A DNA stretch of 64,000 bases from Paraprevotella clara YIT 11840 (GTDB taxonomy: Bacteria > Bacteroidota > Bacteroidia > Bacteroidales > Bacteroidaceae), in assembly GCF_000233955.1 (NCBI RefSeq), contig NZ_JH376591.1, positions 124,001 through 188,000 on the forward strand. The letters are read 5' to 3'. Below are positions 36,666 to 45,729 of the stretch, piece after piece (within the stretch, counting starts at the first letter, position 1; every line of letters starts with the position of its first letter). The notes beneath the pieces were generated by a model. That model made no database searches and was not told the DNA's origin. It saw nothing but the letters and a program-made list of their open reading frames with translations. Position numbers and translations under genes: made by a program.

Positions 36666-38246
36666 ATGAGATATAAAGGTATAATTTGCCTGATATTAGG
36701 CATCGGAGGTTCAATCGTTTCTTGTAACGATGACTGGGATGAACATTACAGCCGGAACGGAAGCATCCCTGAGGTAAGTTTAATGGATATGATTCTTAAT
36801 GATAGTCAGTTGACCAAGTTTAGTCAAATCCTGATGAAGACAGGTGCGGACTCTTTGCTGACCTCGACACAGACTTATACGGTTTGGGCTCCAGTCGATG
36901 AAGCGCTGTCTTCTGTGGATATGGATGACGAGGCTGCGTTGCAACGAATGGTAAAGAATCATATAGCCCGTTATTCCAATTCGACTGCAACAGAAGTCGG
37001 GAAGTCCATATACATGTTGGATGGGAAAGTCATGTCGTATGAATCGGCAGATGTATTCAACGGCATATCCATTGTGCAGAAGGATATATTGGCACAAAAC
37101 GGAATTTTGCATAAGTTGAATGACACCATACCTTATCGTTATAATTTCTGGGAGTATATTTCCACTCAAGAGAATTATTCAAAGATATATGACTTTATAA
37201 ACCAGTTCTCGGAGAAAATCTATGTTTCGGGAGGGAGCAATAAGAAGGACTCTGTTTTTAAGGACTATAATCGCCTGTTGCAGAATTATTATTATGGAAT
37301 AGGATGGATTCACGATGAAGATTCTGTGTATACCATGATCTTACCGGACAATGAGGCTTGGGATAAAGCGTATGAGCAAGTCAGTCCCTATTTCAAAGTC
37401 TATAATGCCGATGAAGCTGTGGCGGATTCTATCACGAAAGTGCAGACAGGGCAGGCCATTGTATATGGATTGACTTTCGGCGGTCGGATAACAGACCCCG
37501 GAAGTGCTGATACTTTGGTCACTGTAACCGGAAATGTCATACGTAGTACAAAAGATTATTTTGCCGGATACCGGCAGGAGTTGGCTTCCAACGGCTTGAT
37601 GTTTTTGGCTGACGGGAATCTCCATCTGGATGATACGTGTGTGTGGAATCAGCCTATAATAGTGGAAGGTGAAGATCTTGACCGACGTTTGGTTACGGCT
37701 TCAGGTACTTCAGCTTATGTACGGGATGTTGACGGAACCAGTGTGGTAAAGGGGATTAGTGAAAACAGTTATTTGGAAGTTTCCGGTTCTTCATTGAATC
37801 CGGGCGTGACATTCGATATTCCCAATGTGCTGGCTACCAAATATGATATTTATGTCGATTTCGTTCCTCCTGCAATCGACGGCAACAGTCGTGCGACTGA
37901 AAAGACTTGTCTGTCTTATAAAATGAAGGTGGAACAAGAAAATGGTAGAACTAAATATGAAAACCGTCAGGGGAAAAATGATGAAGAACTGATTGTCGGA
38001 GGAGACAGCGTGGGAGATGTCTATATGAAAACGGTGAAAGTATGGAGCGCATATCAATTCCCGACTTCTGATTTTTACGATGCAATGTGGTATTTAGATG
38101 AAGGCAATGCCGATAAAGTGAATGAGATATCACCGAAAACGACGTTGGAAATAAAAACGAATGTGACAAATGCGGAGTTGAATGTAAAGTATGTACGGCG
38201 GTTTAGGATAGATCGGATCAGATTCGTTCCTGCAAAAAATAATTAG
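36666..38246 (+). CDS. Fasciclin (FAS1)-domain surface lipoprotein (block B)
   Basis: This 526-residue paralogue of 6825-8396 has lipobox IVSC (Cys20) followed by NDDWDEHY. The FAS1-like unit contains YTVWAPVDEAL, MVKNHIARYSN and NGILHKLNDTIPYRYNFWEY. A central YTMILPDNEAWDKAY repeats the theme. The C-terminal half has KYDIYVDFVPPAIDG and ends in RRFRIDRIRFVPA, as in block A. The region between (GGDSVGD followed by a WSA motif) is shared by both copies. No enzyme motif is seen. It lies 16 bases after the preceding gene and 20 before SusC-2. Confidence 0.85.
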   Translation: MRYKGIICLILGIGGSIVSCNDDWDEHYSRNGSIPEVSLMDMILNDSQLTKFSQILMKTGADSLLTSTQTYTVWAPVDEALSSVDMDDEAALQRMVKNHIARYSNSTATEVGKSIYMLDGKVMSYESADVFNGISIVQKDILAQNGILHKLNDTIPYRYNFWEYISTQENYSKIYDFINQFSEKIYVSGGSNKKDSVFKDYNRLLQNYYYGIGWIHDEDSVYTMILPDNEAWDKAYEQVSPYFKVYNADEAVADSITKVQTGQAIVYGLTFGGRITDPGSADTLVTVTGNVIRSTKDYFAGYRQELASNGLMFLADGNLHLDDTCVWNQPIIVEGEDLDRRLVTASGTSAYVRDVDGTSVVKGISENSYLEVSGSSLNPGVTFDIPNVLATKYDIYVDFVPPAIDGNSRATEKTCLSYKMKVEQENGRTKYENRQGKNDEELIVGGDSVGDVYMKTVKVWSAYQFPTSDFYDAMWYLDEGNADKVNEISPKTTLEIKTNVTNAELNVKYVRRFRIDRIRFVPAKNN

Positions 38247-38266
38247 AAACTCATTAAAGCATAAGT

Positions 38267-41200
38267 ATGATGACTAATATATCAAAATACCATTCAGTAA
38301 AAGTGATAAGTGCCGTGATGGGATTTATCGTGTTGTCAGAGCTTGCCGTAGCACAGGATATGGGAAAAAATGATAGTGTTGCGGTGAGGACGGAGAAAAC
38401 GGATATGCCCTATAAAGTGAAAGGACGGATAATAGATGCTGTGACGAAAAAAGGATTTGCCGGTGCCCGTGTGACGACTCCTAATTTGAATGTTTCTGCC
38501 ATGACGGATGAGAACGGAAATTATGAGATTGGAGTGCCGGACTTGTCGGTGGCGCTTTATGTAGAGGCACCCGGATATTCAAGACAGGTCGTACCGGTGA
38601 AAGGGCGCAATGAAGTCAATGTATCATTGTTTACGGTATCCGGACATGCGTACTATGACGACGGGATGTCTGTGTCGGACGGTGAAGCCGTGGTGGATGG
38701 GTTTACATCCGGAACTTTGAGCATGACCGATGATATGACGTCGTTGCTAAACGGTCAGTTGCGTGCTATTTCCCACTCGGGGGATCCCGGTAGCAGTTCC
38801 TCGTTCTTTATCAGGGGATATAATTCCGTGAACCTTTCTGCCCAACCTTTGTTTGTGGTGGACGGTGTGATATGGCAGATGCAGGATCAAGTAGCCAGTG
38901 CTGTGGATAATTATTATAATAACCCTTTGACCTTGCTTGACCCGTCGGATATTGAAAAAGTCACGATTTTAAAGAACGGTTCTGCGGTCTGGGGAGCTAA
39001 GGGTGCCAATGGTGTGGTACTGATAGACACGAAACGTGCACGTGAAATGGCCACCCAGATTGAAGCGAATATTTCTATGGGATTTCAGACACCTTTTGGA
39101 AGTCTGCCTCTGATGGGTGCGGCGGCCTATCGGCGTTATGCGACAGATATTATGTCCGGTATGGACCGCAATGAAGTTGAAGGTTTCCAGTTTACCAATG
39201 ACGACCCGACCCGTTCGTTTTACCGTGCGGTACACAACGATACGAAATGGACGGATAAAATCAACAAGACGTCATTTATCCAAAACTATGGCATTTCGGT
39301 TGCCGGTGGGGATGATATTGCGCTTTATCGTTTCTCCTTGGGATATGCCAAGAACGACGGAAACATAGACGGGACGAGTTTCAACCGTTTGAACGTACGT
39401 TTTAATTCAGACATCAAATTGACGGAGGATTTTAAAATCCAGACCGACATCTCTTATGCGCAAACAGGGCGCAGGACTGTTTTTGAAGGGTTGGACGGCA
39501 TGCGTTCACCTTATTTCCTATCATTGGTAAAGTCCCCGTTGTATGCTCCGTGGCAGTACAACGACAATGGGACATTCAGCGGGCGTTTGACGGATGTCGA
39601 CGAATTGAATATCGGTAACCCCTTGGCGTTGACAGGCGAAGACGTTCCCGAGTTGGATAAATATCGTTTTAATTTGAACCTAAGGCCGAGTTATCAGATA
39701 ACGGACCGCTTGGAGGTTGCTGCTTTATTCGGGATTTCTTATGACAAAGAGAATGAAAACCTATTTATACCAGATTACGGTGTTTCCAATGAGCCGTTGT
39801 ATACCGACAGGGGAGAGATTTACGAAACGGCGTTGAATGAGGTGCGTAATTTCATGGCCCGGCAGACATCCATGTCTGTAGATGGTTATTTGGCATGGCA
39901 GATTCTGAAGGACTGGCGGCATGACTTGAATGCACGTGTCGGAGGCCGCTTTTACAATACCTATTATCGTTATACCATGGGACAGGGGTATAATACGGGA
40001 AGCGACTATATGACTGCGCTTTCCAATACAAACAGCGACCTCCGTACATTGACCGGATATGAGTATACGGATCGGAATGCGGCCTGGTATTTTAATGCGG
40101 ATTATGCTTACCGGCACCGTTACTTTTTCAATGTCGGCATGTCTTTGGAAACGTCTTCGCGTTTTGGCCGTGAAGCAGGAGGATTAGATTTATGTGGTGT
40201 TTCCTGGGGGTATTTCCCGTCTGTCTCCGGGGCTTGGTTGGTTTCATCGGAAAAGTTCATGCGAAATGTGGATTTTATCAACAATCTCAAAGTCCGTGTG
40301 GCTTATACGATGTCGGGCAACGATAACCTTCCGCTTTTCGCCAATAGAAGTTATTTTACTTCTACGTCTTTCGTTAAGGATGCTACGGGCTTGGTTTTGG
40401 CTAATATCGGCAATGAGAAATTGAAATGGGAAACTACGGCAAGAACCAATATCGGCTTGGATTTTAGTATGTTTTCAAATCGTTTGGCTGTGAATGCCGA
40501 TGTCTTTTTCTCTCGTACTAAAGATTTGGTAACGCGTAGGCCGCTGAATGATGAAGCTGGGCTGGAATATTTCTGGGACAATGACGGAGAAATGAAAAAT
40601 AATGGTTTGGAAGTCGCCGTGAAGGTTCGGGCATTGGATATGCGTGACTTTAAATTAAACATCGGGGCAACAGTCGGACATTACAAAAACGAGGTGACGT
40701 CCTTGGAAAATGGAAGTTTCATTACCGAAGTATGTGACGGACAAGTGCTGACCGAGGTTGGTCGCCCGGTGGGTGTATTTTATGGTTATCTTACGGACGG
40801 GGTCTACTCCACTTCGCAAGAAGCGACCGAAGCTGGTCTGGCCATCCTTTCTTCTTCAGGGCAACGCGTGCCCTTCCAAGCCGGCGATATGCGCTTTGTG
40901 GATGTGAAAAAGGATGGAATTATCAATGAAGAGGACCGAGTGGTAATAGGAGACCCGAATCCGGACATTTACGGAAACTTCGATCTGACTTTCCAATGGA
41001 AGAATCTGGAGCTGGGAGCGTTGTTTACTTATTCGTTGGGGAATGATGCTTATAATGCTTTGCGTGCCAGTTTGGAGTCGGGAAAGAGTTTGTATAACCA
41101 GTCTTCCTCCATGGAAAACAGATGGATGGGCAACGGGCAGCAAACGGATATTCCTCGTGCCACGTATGACGACCCTATGGGAAATTCACGTTTCTCGGAT

Positions 41201-41449
41201 CGTTGGATCGAAGATGCTTCTTACCTGAAGTTCAAACGTTTGATGCTTACTTATCATGTTCCGATGAGGCAGAATTTTATTCAAAGCCTTTCTGTTTGGG
41301 CTGCCGTGAACAATGTTTGTACGTTGACGAAGTATTTGGGTGTCGACCCGGAGTTTTCTTATAGTACATCTGTATTGGAACAGGGCATTGATGGAGGGTT
41401 GACCCCCCAGTCCAGATCGTTTCAGTTGGGTGTGAATATCAATTTATAA
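38267..41449 (+). CDS. SusC-like TonB-dependent outer-membrane transporter (SusC-2, block B)
   Basis: This 1060-residue SusC-family transporter pairs with the SusD at 41457 and is paralogous to 8425-11613. The signal peptide ends near AVAQ. The regulatory domain begins YKVKGRIIDAVTKKGFAGARV, the same acidic spacer as in block A follows (YYDDGMSVSDG), and the plug has FIRGYNSVNLSAQPLFVVDG and KVTILKNGSAVWGAKGANG. The barrel ends SRSFQLGVNINL. The plug reads WGAKGANG where most family members have WGxRGANG, a minor but visible change. Confidence 0.95.
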   Translation: MMTNISKYHSVKVISAVMGFIVLSELAVAQDMGKNDSVAVRTEKTDMPYKVKGRIIDAVTKKGFAGARVTTPNLNVSAMTDENGNYEIGVPDLSVALYVEAPGYSRQVVPVKGRNEVNVSLFTVSGHAYYDDGMSVSDGEAVVDGFTSGTLSMTDDMTSLLNGQLRAISHSGDPGSSSSFFIRGYNSVNLSAQPLFVVDGVIWQMQDQVASAVDNYYNNPLTLLDPSDIEKVTILKNGSAVWGAKGANGVVLIDTKRAREMATQIEANISMGFQTPFGSLPLMGAAAYRRYATDIMSGMDRNEVEGFQFTNDDPTRSFYRAVHNDTKWTDKINKTSFIQNYGISVAGGDDIALYRFSLGYAKNDGNIDGTSFNRLNVRFNSDIKLTEDFKIQTDISYAQTGRRTVFEGLDGMRSPYFLSLVKSPLYAPWQYNDNGTFSGRLTDVDELNIGNPLALTGEDVPELDKYRFNLNLRPSYQITDRLEVAALFGISYDKENENLFIPDYGVSNEPLYTDRGEIYETALNEVRNFMARQTSMSVDGYLAWQILKDWRHDLNARVGGRFYNTYYRYTMGQGYNTGSDYMTALSNTNSDLRTLTGYEYTDRNAAWYFNADYAYRHRYFFNVGMSLETSSRFGREAGGLDLCGVSWGYFPSVSGAWLVSSEKFMRNVDFINNLKVRVAYTMSGNDNLPLFANRSYFTSTSFVKDATGLVLANIGNEKLKWETTARTNIGLDFSMFSNRLAVNADVFFSRTKDLVTRRPLNDEAGLEYFWDNDGEMKNNGLEVAVKVRALDMRDFKLNIGATVGHYKNEVTSLENGSFITEVCDGQVLTEVGRPVGVFYGYLTDGVYSTSQEATEAGLAILSSSGQRVPFQAGDMRFVDVKKDGIINEEDRVVIGDPNPDIYGNFDLTFQWKNLELGALFTYSLGNDAYNALRASLESGKSLYNQSSSMENRWMGNGQQTDIPRATYDDPMGNSRFSDRWIEDASYLKFKRLMLTYHVPMRQNFIQSLSVWAAVNNVCTLTKYLGVDPEFSYSTSVLEQGIDGGLTPQSRSFQLGVNINL

Positions 41450-41456
41450 TGTAAAA

Positions 41457-43187
41457 ATGTCGGTTATGAAGATGAATATAAAGAACATGAAGACGGTTTG
41501 GGGAGCATGGATTTGCTTAGGGTTATTAGTACCTACGGCTTGTTCCGACATGTTTGAGACAGATTCGACTTCGGTCGTTTTTGAGTCGGGGAATCGCTTG
41601 GATTCTCCCAATGATTCGCTGTATTCCATCATGGGGATACTGGCTCAAATTCAGAAGTTAGGAGATAGGTATGTACTGATGGGGGAACTACGTGGCGATT
41701 TAATGGAGACCACGGTCAATGCAGATGTGGACCTTCAGGAAATATCCAAATTTGAGGTTTCTGCTTCCAACCAGTATAAGATGATGAATGATTATTATCA
41801 GGTCATTAATAATTGTAATTACGCGATAGCCCACATGGATACGACTTTGGTTGATTACGAAGATAAAGTTATGATACCTGAATTCGCACAAATCAAAGTG
41901 TTAAGGGCATGGACTTATTGGCAATTGGCGTTGCTTTGTGGCGAAGTCAGTTGGATTGAAACTCCGATTTTGGATTTGGAAGCCAGTTTGAAGGATTATC
42001 CACAGAAAAACCAAGAACAGTTGGCAGAGCTTCTGATAGAAGACTTGAAACCATATATCGGAGTCAGGGATTTGAACTACGGTTCCGTGGATGGTTTGAA
42101 CCTTGATAAGGTATTTATTCCGGTGGACATGCTTTTGGGCGATTTATACCTGTTCTTGAACCAATATGCGAATGCGGCCACCGCATATTACAGGCTGATA
42201 AAGGAACGGGAACTGATGGTGACATCGATGTATCGTAATTCATGGCTTGACATATCCCGTAGGGGCTTTTCGTATTTTACACATACATCGGGGCTGTCTT
42301 ATGCTAGCAGCGAGGTTGTATCATCCTTTGTTTACAGTTCGGACGCAAAGGCTTACCATCCTTTGTTGCTCCGCATGTCTTACAACGACAAGGCTTTTAT
42401 TGCTCCGGCGCAATCTTTTGTGGACGAAATGTCAAACGCTTTATATGTGGTAGGCGTAGAAGGAAAGCCGACGGTGTCCGGATATTGTGATGGAGACATG
42501 CGGGGGCAAGCTATTCTTGCCGGAGGTCAGGTTTATCCTTCAGCCTATGGTTCAATGACACTGAACAATGTTGCAGCTACATATATATGTAAATTTTTCA
42601 ACATGGACAATACTTCAGTGTCGGGAAGCGACCCCGAAAATGAGGCTTTGGGGGGATTGTACCTGCAGCGGACTTTGCCTTTATATCGGGTTTCTCATGT
42701 TTACCTCCGTTTGGCTGAAGCCTTGAACCGTTTGGAAAAACCGACGATGGCTTTTGCGGTTTTAAAATATGGATTGAATGCCACGACGCTTGAAAATCCT
42801 AATCGGGTTAAACAGAGTGAACGCAAAGGGGAAATATACACGGATTTCACGGAAGACATCTTTGCAGACAACGTAGGTACGGCTACTCGTGGACGGGGAA
42901 ACGGTATTCCATACGATAATGAATTTTATATCATCCCGGATTTCAATACGGAAACTTCAACTGGAACGTTGGAAGATTCCATCTTGTTTGTGGAAGACTG
43001 TATCGTGGATGAAATGGCGGCGGAGACATGTTTTGAAGGCAACAGGTTCTTTGATTTGCTGAGGGTGGCTCGTCATCGTAACCAATATCCGGCTTATATG
43101 GCTAAAAAGGTTTCCAAACGTTTCGGAGAAAATGCGGAAAGAATGGAGCAGGCCTTGATGGAAGAAGAGCGTTGGTACATGAAATAG
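41457..43187 (+). CDS. SusD/RagB-family lipoprotein (SusD-2, block B)
   Basis: This 576-residue SusD-like lipoprotein is paralogous to 11613-13421. Several in-frame ATG codons lie close together near the start (41457, 41466, 41472, 41487); the first follows the SusC stop by seven bases. The lipobox is TAC followed by SDMFETD. SusD features include VLRAWTYWQLALLCG, HVYLRLAEALNRLEK and IVDEMAAETCFEGNRFFDLLRVARHR. The acidic insertion near the C-terminus of the block A protein is mostly absent here, which accounts for the shorter length. Confidence 0.93.
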   Translation: MSVMKMNIKNMKTVWGAWICLGLLVPTACSDMFETDSTSVVFESGNRLDSPNDSLYSIMGILAQIQKLGDRYVLMGELRGDLMETTVNADVDLQEISKFEVSASNQYKMMNDYYQVINNCNYAIAHMDTTLVDYEDKVMIPEFAQIKVLRAWTYWQLALLCGEVSWIETPILDLEASLKDYPQKNQEQLAELLIEDLKPYIGVRDLNYGSVDGLNLDKVFIPVDMLLGDLYLFLNQYANAATAYYRLIKERELMVTSMYRNSWLDISRRGFSYFTHTSGLSYASSEVVSSFVYSSDAKAYHPLLLRMSYNDKAFIAPAQSFVDEMSNALYVVGVEGKPTVSGYCDGDMRGQAILAGGQVYPSAYGSMTLNNVAATYICKFFNMDNTSVSGSDPENEALGGLYLQRTLPLYRVSHVYLRLAEALNRLEKPTMAFAVLKYGLNATTLENPNRVKQSERKGEIYTDFTEDIFADNVGTATRGRGNGIPYDNEFYIIPDFNTETSTGTLEDSILFVEDCIVDEMAAETCFEGNRFFDLLRVARHRNQYPAYMAKKVSKRFGENAERMEQALMEEERWYMK

Positions 43188-43228
43188 TGTATGTAAGAAT
43201 AATCAGTGTTTAATTAAAAAATGTAATT

Positions 43229-45586
43229 ATGAAAAAGGAGACTTTCAAACAAATGTTGTTCAGTGCGGCTTTGTTGACTTCAGTTTTTGAAGTGCAGGCC
43301 CAAGACAACCCGATCACATTTACACGTGATATGACGTTTAGGGAAAACTATGGTTGGGCGAATAGTATGTGTACTCCCAAAATCGGCGATTTCGATAATG
43401 ACGGAGTCAATGATTTATGGTTGGACGGCCAGCGTCAATCGTATAGTTGGCAAACCCGTACTGTGTTTGCCAAAGGATTGGGAGAAAGGACGTTCCAGGC
43501 CGACTTTGAACCTATAATGGAAACCGAGTTGGATTCTACTATCGTACAGAAGACCGATACGATATGGAAAACGGATGAAAGTGGTGATTTCGTATTGGAC
43601 GGCGAAGGCAATAAGATTGTAGAAGAAATCATACCGGTGGTAGATGATGAAGGTAAGCCGGTGAATGATACGATTGTGACGAAAAATGAGGTCTATGTCG
43701 GCACACAGAACGGTCTGCCGCAGACGGCTTGGAGCGTCGGGTCGCAACCCATTGATTTCAATGCCGACGGTTTAGTGGACTACCTGATTCTCCATCCCGG
43801 AAAAGTAGGTGACCTTCAGGGGTATATATTGGTAAAGAATTTAGGAAACGGTAAATTTGAAGTGGTGGAAGACGAAGTGCTTAGTTCCATTAAATTTTCC
43901 GAGAGCCCGAAAAAAGGCGATTACAACCGGTTTAATGAAGACAACGCTTATACTTCGGTCGTAACGGGTGATTATGACAAAGACGGATATGTGGACCTTT
44001 TGATAACCGGCAATGCATACGACGGACGTTTTGTGAAGTTGCTTCGTAACGTAAACGGCGAACGTTTTGAAGAAATGAACGTGTTCGAACCATTGCCTTT
44101 TGATGTAGAAGTGAACCGTCACGGGCTGTGGGAAGAAAGCGGTGCCGGCGAAGATCCGGAAACAGGCGATCCTATCGAGAGCGTGTATTTCCAGGATCAG
44201 CCTACCATGAAAGCCAAACCTTTGAGTCATGGTTCCGTGGTCTTTTTCGATATGGACAATGACGGTTGGTTGGACATCGTGGTTTCCGGATATGCGGATG
44301 GCACAGCCATGGGGGATGTCGGGGTAGAACCAGATGGAGATGAAATCCGTTTCTATCACAACCAGAAAGACGGTACGTTTAAGGACGTGACAGACCAGTT
44401 GATTCCGGCTGCTCAGGAAGTTTTGGCCAATTTGGGACTCGAGACTACGGGGACAGTGTCAGATGTATTTACGGCTTGGGGATCTAACAATACGGTGATG
44501 ATGGCCACGGACTATAATCAGGACGGTTTGTTGGACCTTTGGATCAGTGGGAAGAAAAGAGGCGACATTCATGAGACTTTCTGCCTTATCAATACTCCGA
44601 CTGAGGGTAGTGTGTTCAGTTTCGTTGAAGAGACAGTGCCTATGGTGGGCATGACGGATGCCGGAAACCGGGGATTCTTCTATGCGGATTTCAATGGTGA
44701 TGATGTGCCGGACTTATATCACCGCGGACATTCCGACGCCTTGAAACCCGATGGCAACAAATGGGATTGGTGTCGAGTTTTTGAAGTGAGTGAAGGCGGA
44801 AGCGTAGGTCTTTATACATCGTATGATTTAGGTTATTGGAGTAACGACATTTTCGGAGGCTTCACATGGATTTGGGATGATTCGGATCCTGTTCCGGGTA
44901 ACTTCGGTGATGTGGACAATGATGGCAAGCTGGATATCATGGCTGGAGGTTATGAAGGCGGCACGGATAACTTCATCATCAGTTACAATGAGACCGATTA
45001 TGAGCCGGTTTATCCGGATGCGCCTACAGAAGTGACGGCTGAGGCTGCAGAAAACGGCCAAGTGACGGTGAAATGGCCTGCTTCTTATTTGAGCAATGGC
45101 AATGTGGCAGTCCACAATGTGTATATCTGCAACAACGAGACGGGTGCCGTCCGGATGCTGGTCCCGGCCAATACGGAAACCGGCAAGCAGTTGGCTTATA
45201 GCATGTTCGGCGCGTATGCCGTAAACTATTCCATGGATGAAGGTTTATGCTTCTATGTGTTCGAGAAATTGCCGGCCGGTAGCTATACCGTGGGTGTGCA
45301 GGCCGTGAACTATGCTTATTTGGCCAGTGGTTTCACGACGACGGAAGTGACCGTGACAGACGGGTATGAGACCGGTATCCAAGCTCCGGAGAAGCAGACA
45401 GATGTGAAGGTTGCCATTGAAGGCAATGTAATCACGGTGAATAGTTCAGAGTCTGCTGCGGTAGCCATCTACAATATGCAAGGTGCCGAGGTGGCTACGG
45501 GAATGACAAATACTCCTATTACAGTAAATGGCAGAGGGGTGTTTGTTGTAAAGACAAACCATAAAGCGGTTAAGATCGTGAAGTAA
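43229..45586 (+). CDS. Secreted FG-GAP/VCBS propeller protein with Fn3-like domain and C-terminal sorting-like tail (block B)
   Basis: This is a 785-residue protein. The signal peptide ends near EVQAQ. Calcium-loop repeats of FG-GAP/VCBS type are DFDNDGVND, DFNADGLVD, DYDKDGYVD, DMDNDGWLD, DYNQDGLLD, DFNGDDVPD and DVDNDGKLD. The Fn3-like domain has VTVKWPASYLSNGNVAV, and the last residues are VAIYNMQGAEVATGM ... GVFVVKTNHKAVKIVK, nearly the same as the block A tails. The charged insertion after the first loop is longer here (EESIxP-type acidic text around residues 110-150). Block B has only this one propeller. Confidence 0.85.
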   Translation: MKKETFKQMLFSAALLTSVFEVQAQDNPITFTRDMTFRENYGWANSMCTPKIGDFDNDGVNDLWLDGQRQSYSWQTRTVFAKGLGERTFQADFEPIMETELDSTIVQKTDTIWKTDESGDFVLDGEGNKIVEEIIPVVDDEGKPVNDTIVTKNEVYVGTQNGLPQTAWSVGSQPIDFNADGLVDYLILHPGKVGDLQGYILVKNLGNGKFEVVEDEVLSSIKFSESPKKGDYNRFNEDNAYTSVVTGDYDKDGYVDLLITGNAYDGRFVKLLRNVNGERFEEMNVFEPLPFDVEVNRHGLWEESGAGEDPETGDPIESVYFQDQPTMKAKPLSHGSVVFFDMDNDGWLDIVVSGYADGTAMGDVGVEPDGDEIRFYHNQKDGTFKDVTDQLIPAAQEVLANLGLETTGTVSDVFTAWGSNNTVMMATDYNQDGLLDLWISGKKRGDIHETFCLINTPTEGSVFSFVEETVPMVGMTDAGNRGFFYADFNGDDVPDLYHRGHSDALKPDGNKWDWCRVFEVSEGGSVGLYTSYDLGYWSNDIFGGFTWIWDDSDPVPGNFGDVDNDGKLDIMAGGYEGGTDNFIISYNETDYEPVYPDAPTEVTAEAAENGQVTVKWPASYLSNGNVAVHNVYICNNETGAVRMLVPANTETGKQLAYSMFGAYAVNYSMDEGLCFYVFEKLPAGSYTVGVQAVNYAYLASGFTTTEVTVTDGYETGIQAPEKQTDVKVAIEGNVITVNSSESAAVAIYNMQGAEVATGMTNTPITVNGRGVFVVKTNHKAVKIVK

Positions 45587-45631
45587 TAAAAATAGTTTCT
45601 TTTGATTAACATTAGATTAGTTTAGATTGTG

Positions 45632-45670
45632 CGTTCCGGTCGTTTGTGAAAATAGCCGGGACGTTTTTTC
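45632..45670 (+). terminator. Rho-independent terminator-like hairpin after the block B propeller gene
   Basis: Arms CGTTCCGGT and GCCGGGACG pair with two G-T pairs around a loop of about 14 bases, followed by TTTTTTC. It is placed as in block A (18291-18328), and the bases between stop codon and hairpin are similar in the two blocks. Confidence 0.7.
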
Positions 45671-45729
45671 TCTCTATTCCGATTTAAATAGAAGAGACCG
45701 GTTGAATGTAATTATTAAACTTTGTAAAT

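Larger units (their letters stand above)
29923..45586 (+). repeat. Block B: second copy of duplicated SusCD-FAS1-FAS1-SusCD-propeller core
   Basis: Seven genes repeat the order seen at 24-18244, with very close SusC-1 proteins, clearly related lipoproteins and one propeller rather than two. Protein similarity covers whole genes while the gaps between genes are mostly unalike, so the duplication is not recent. Confidence 0.85.
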
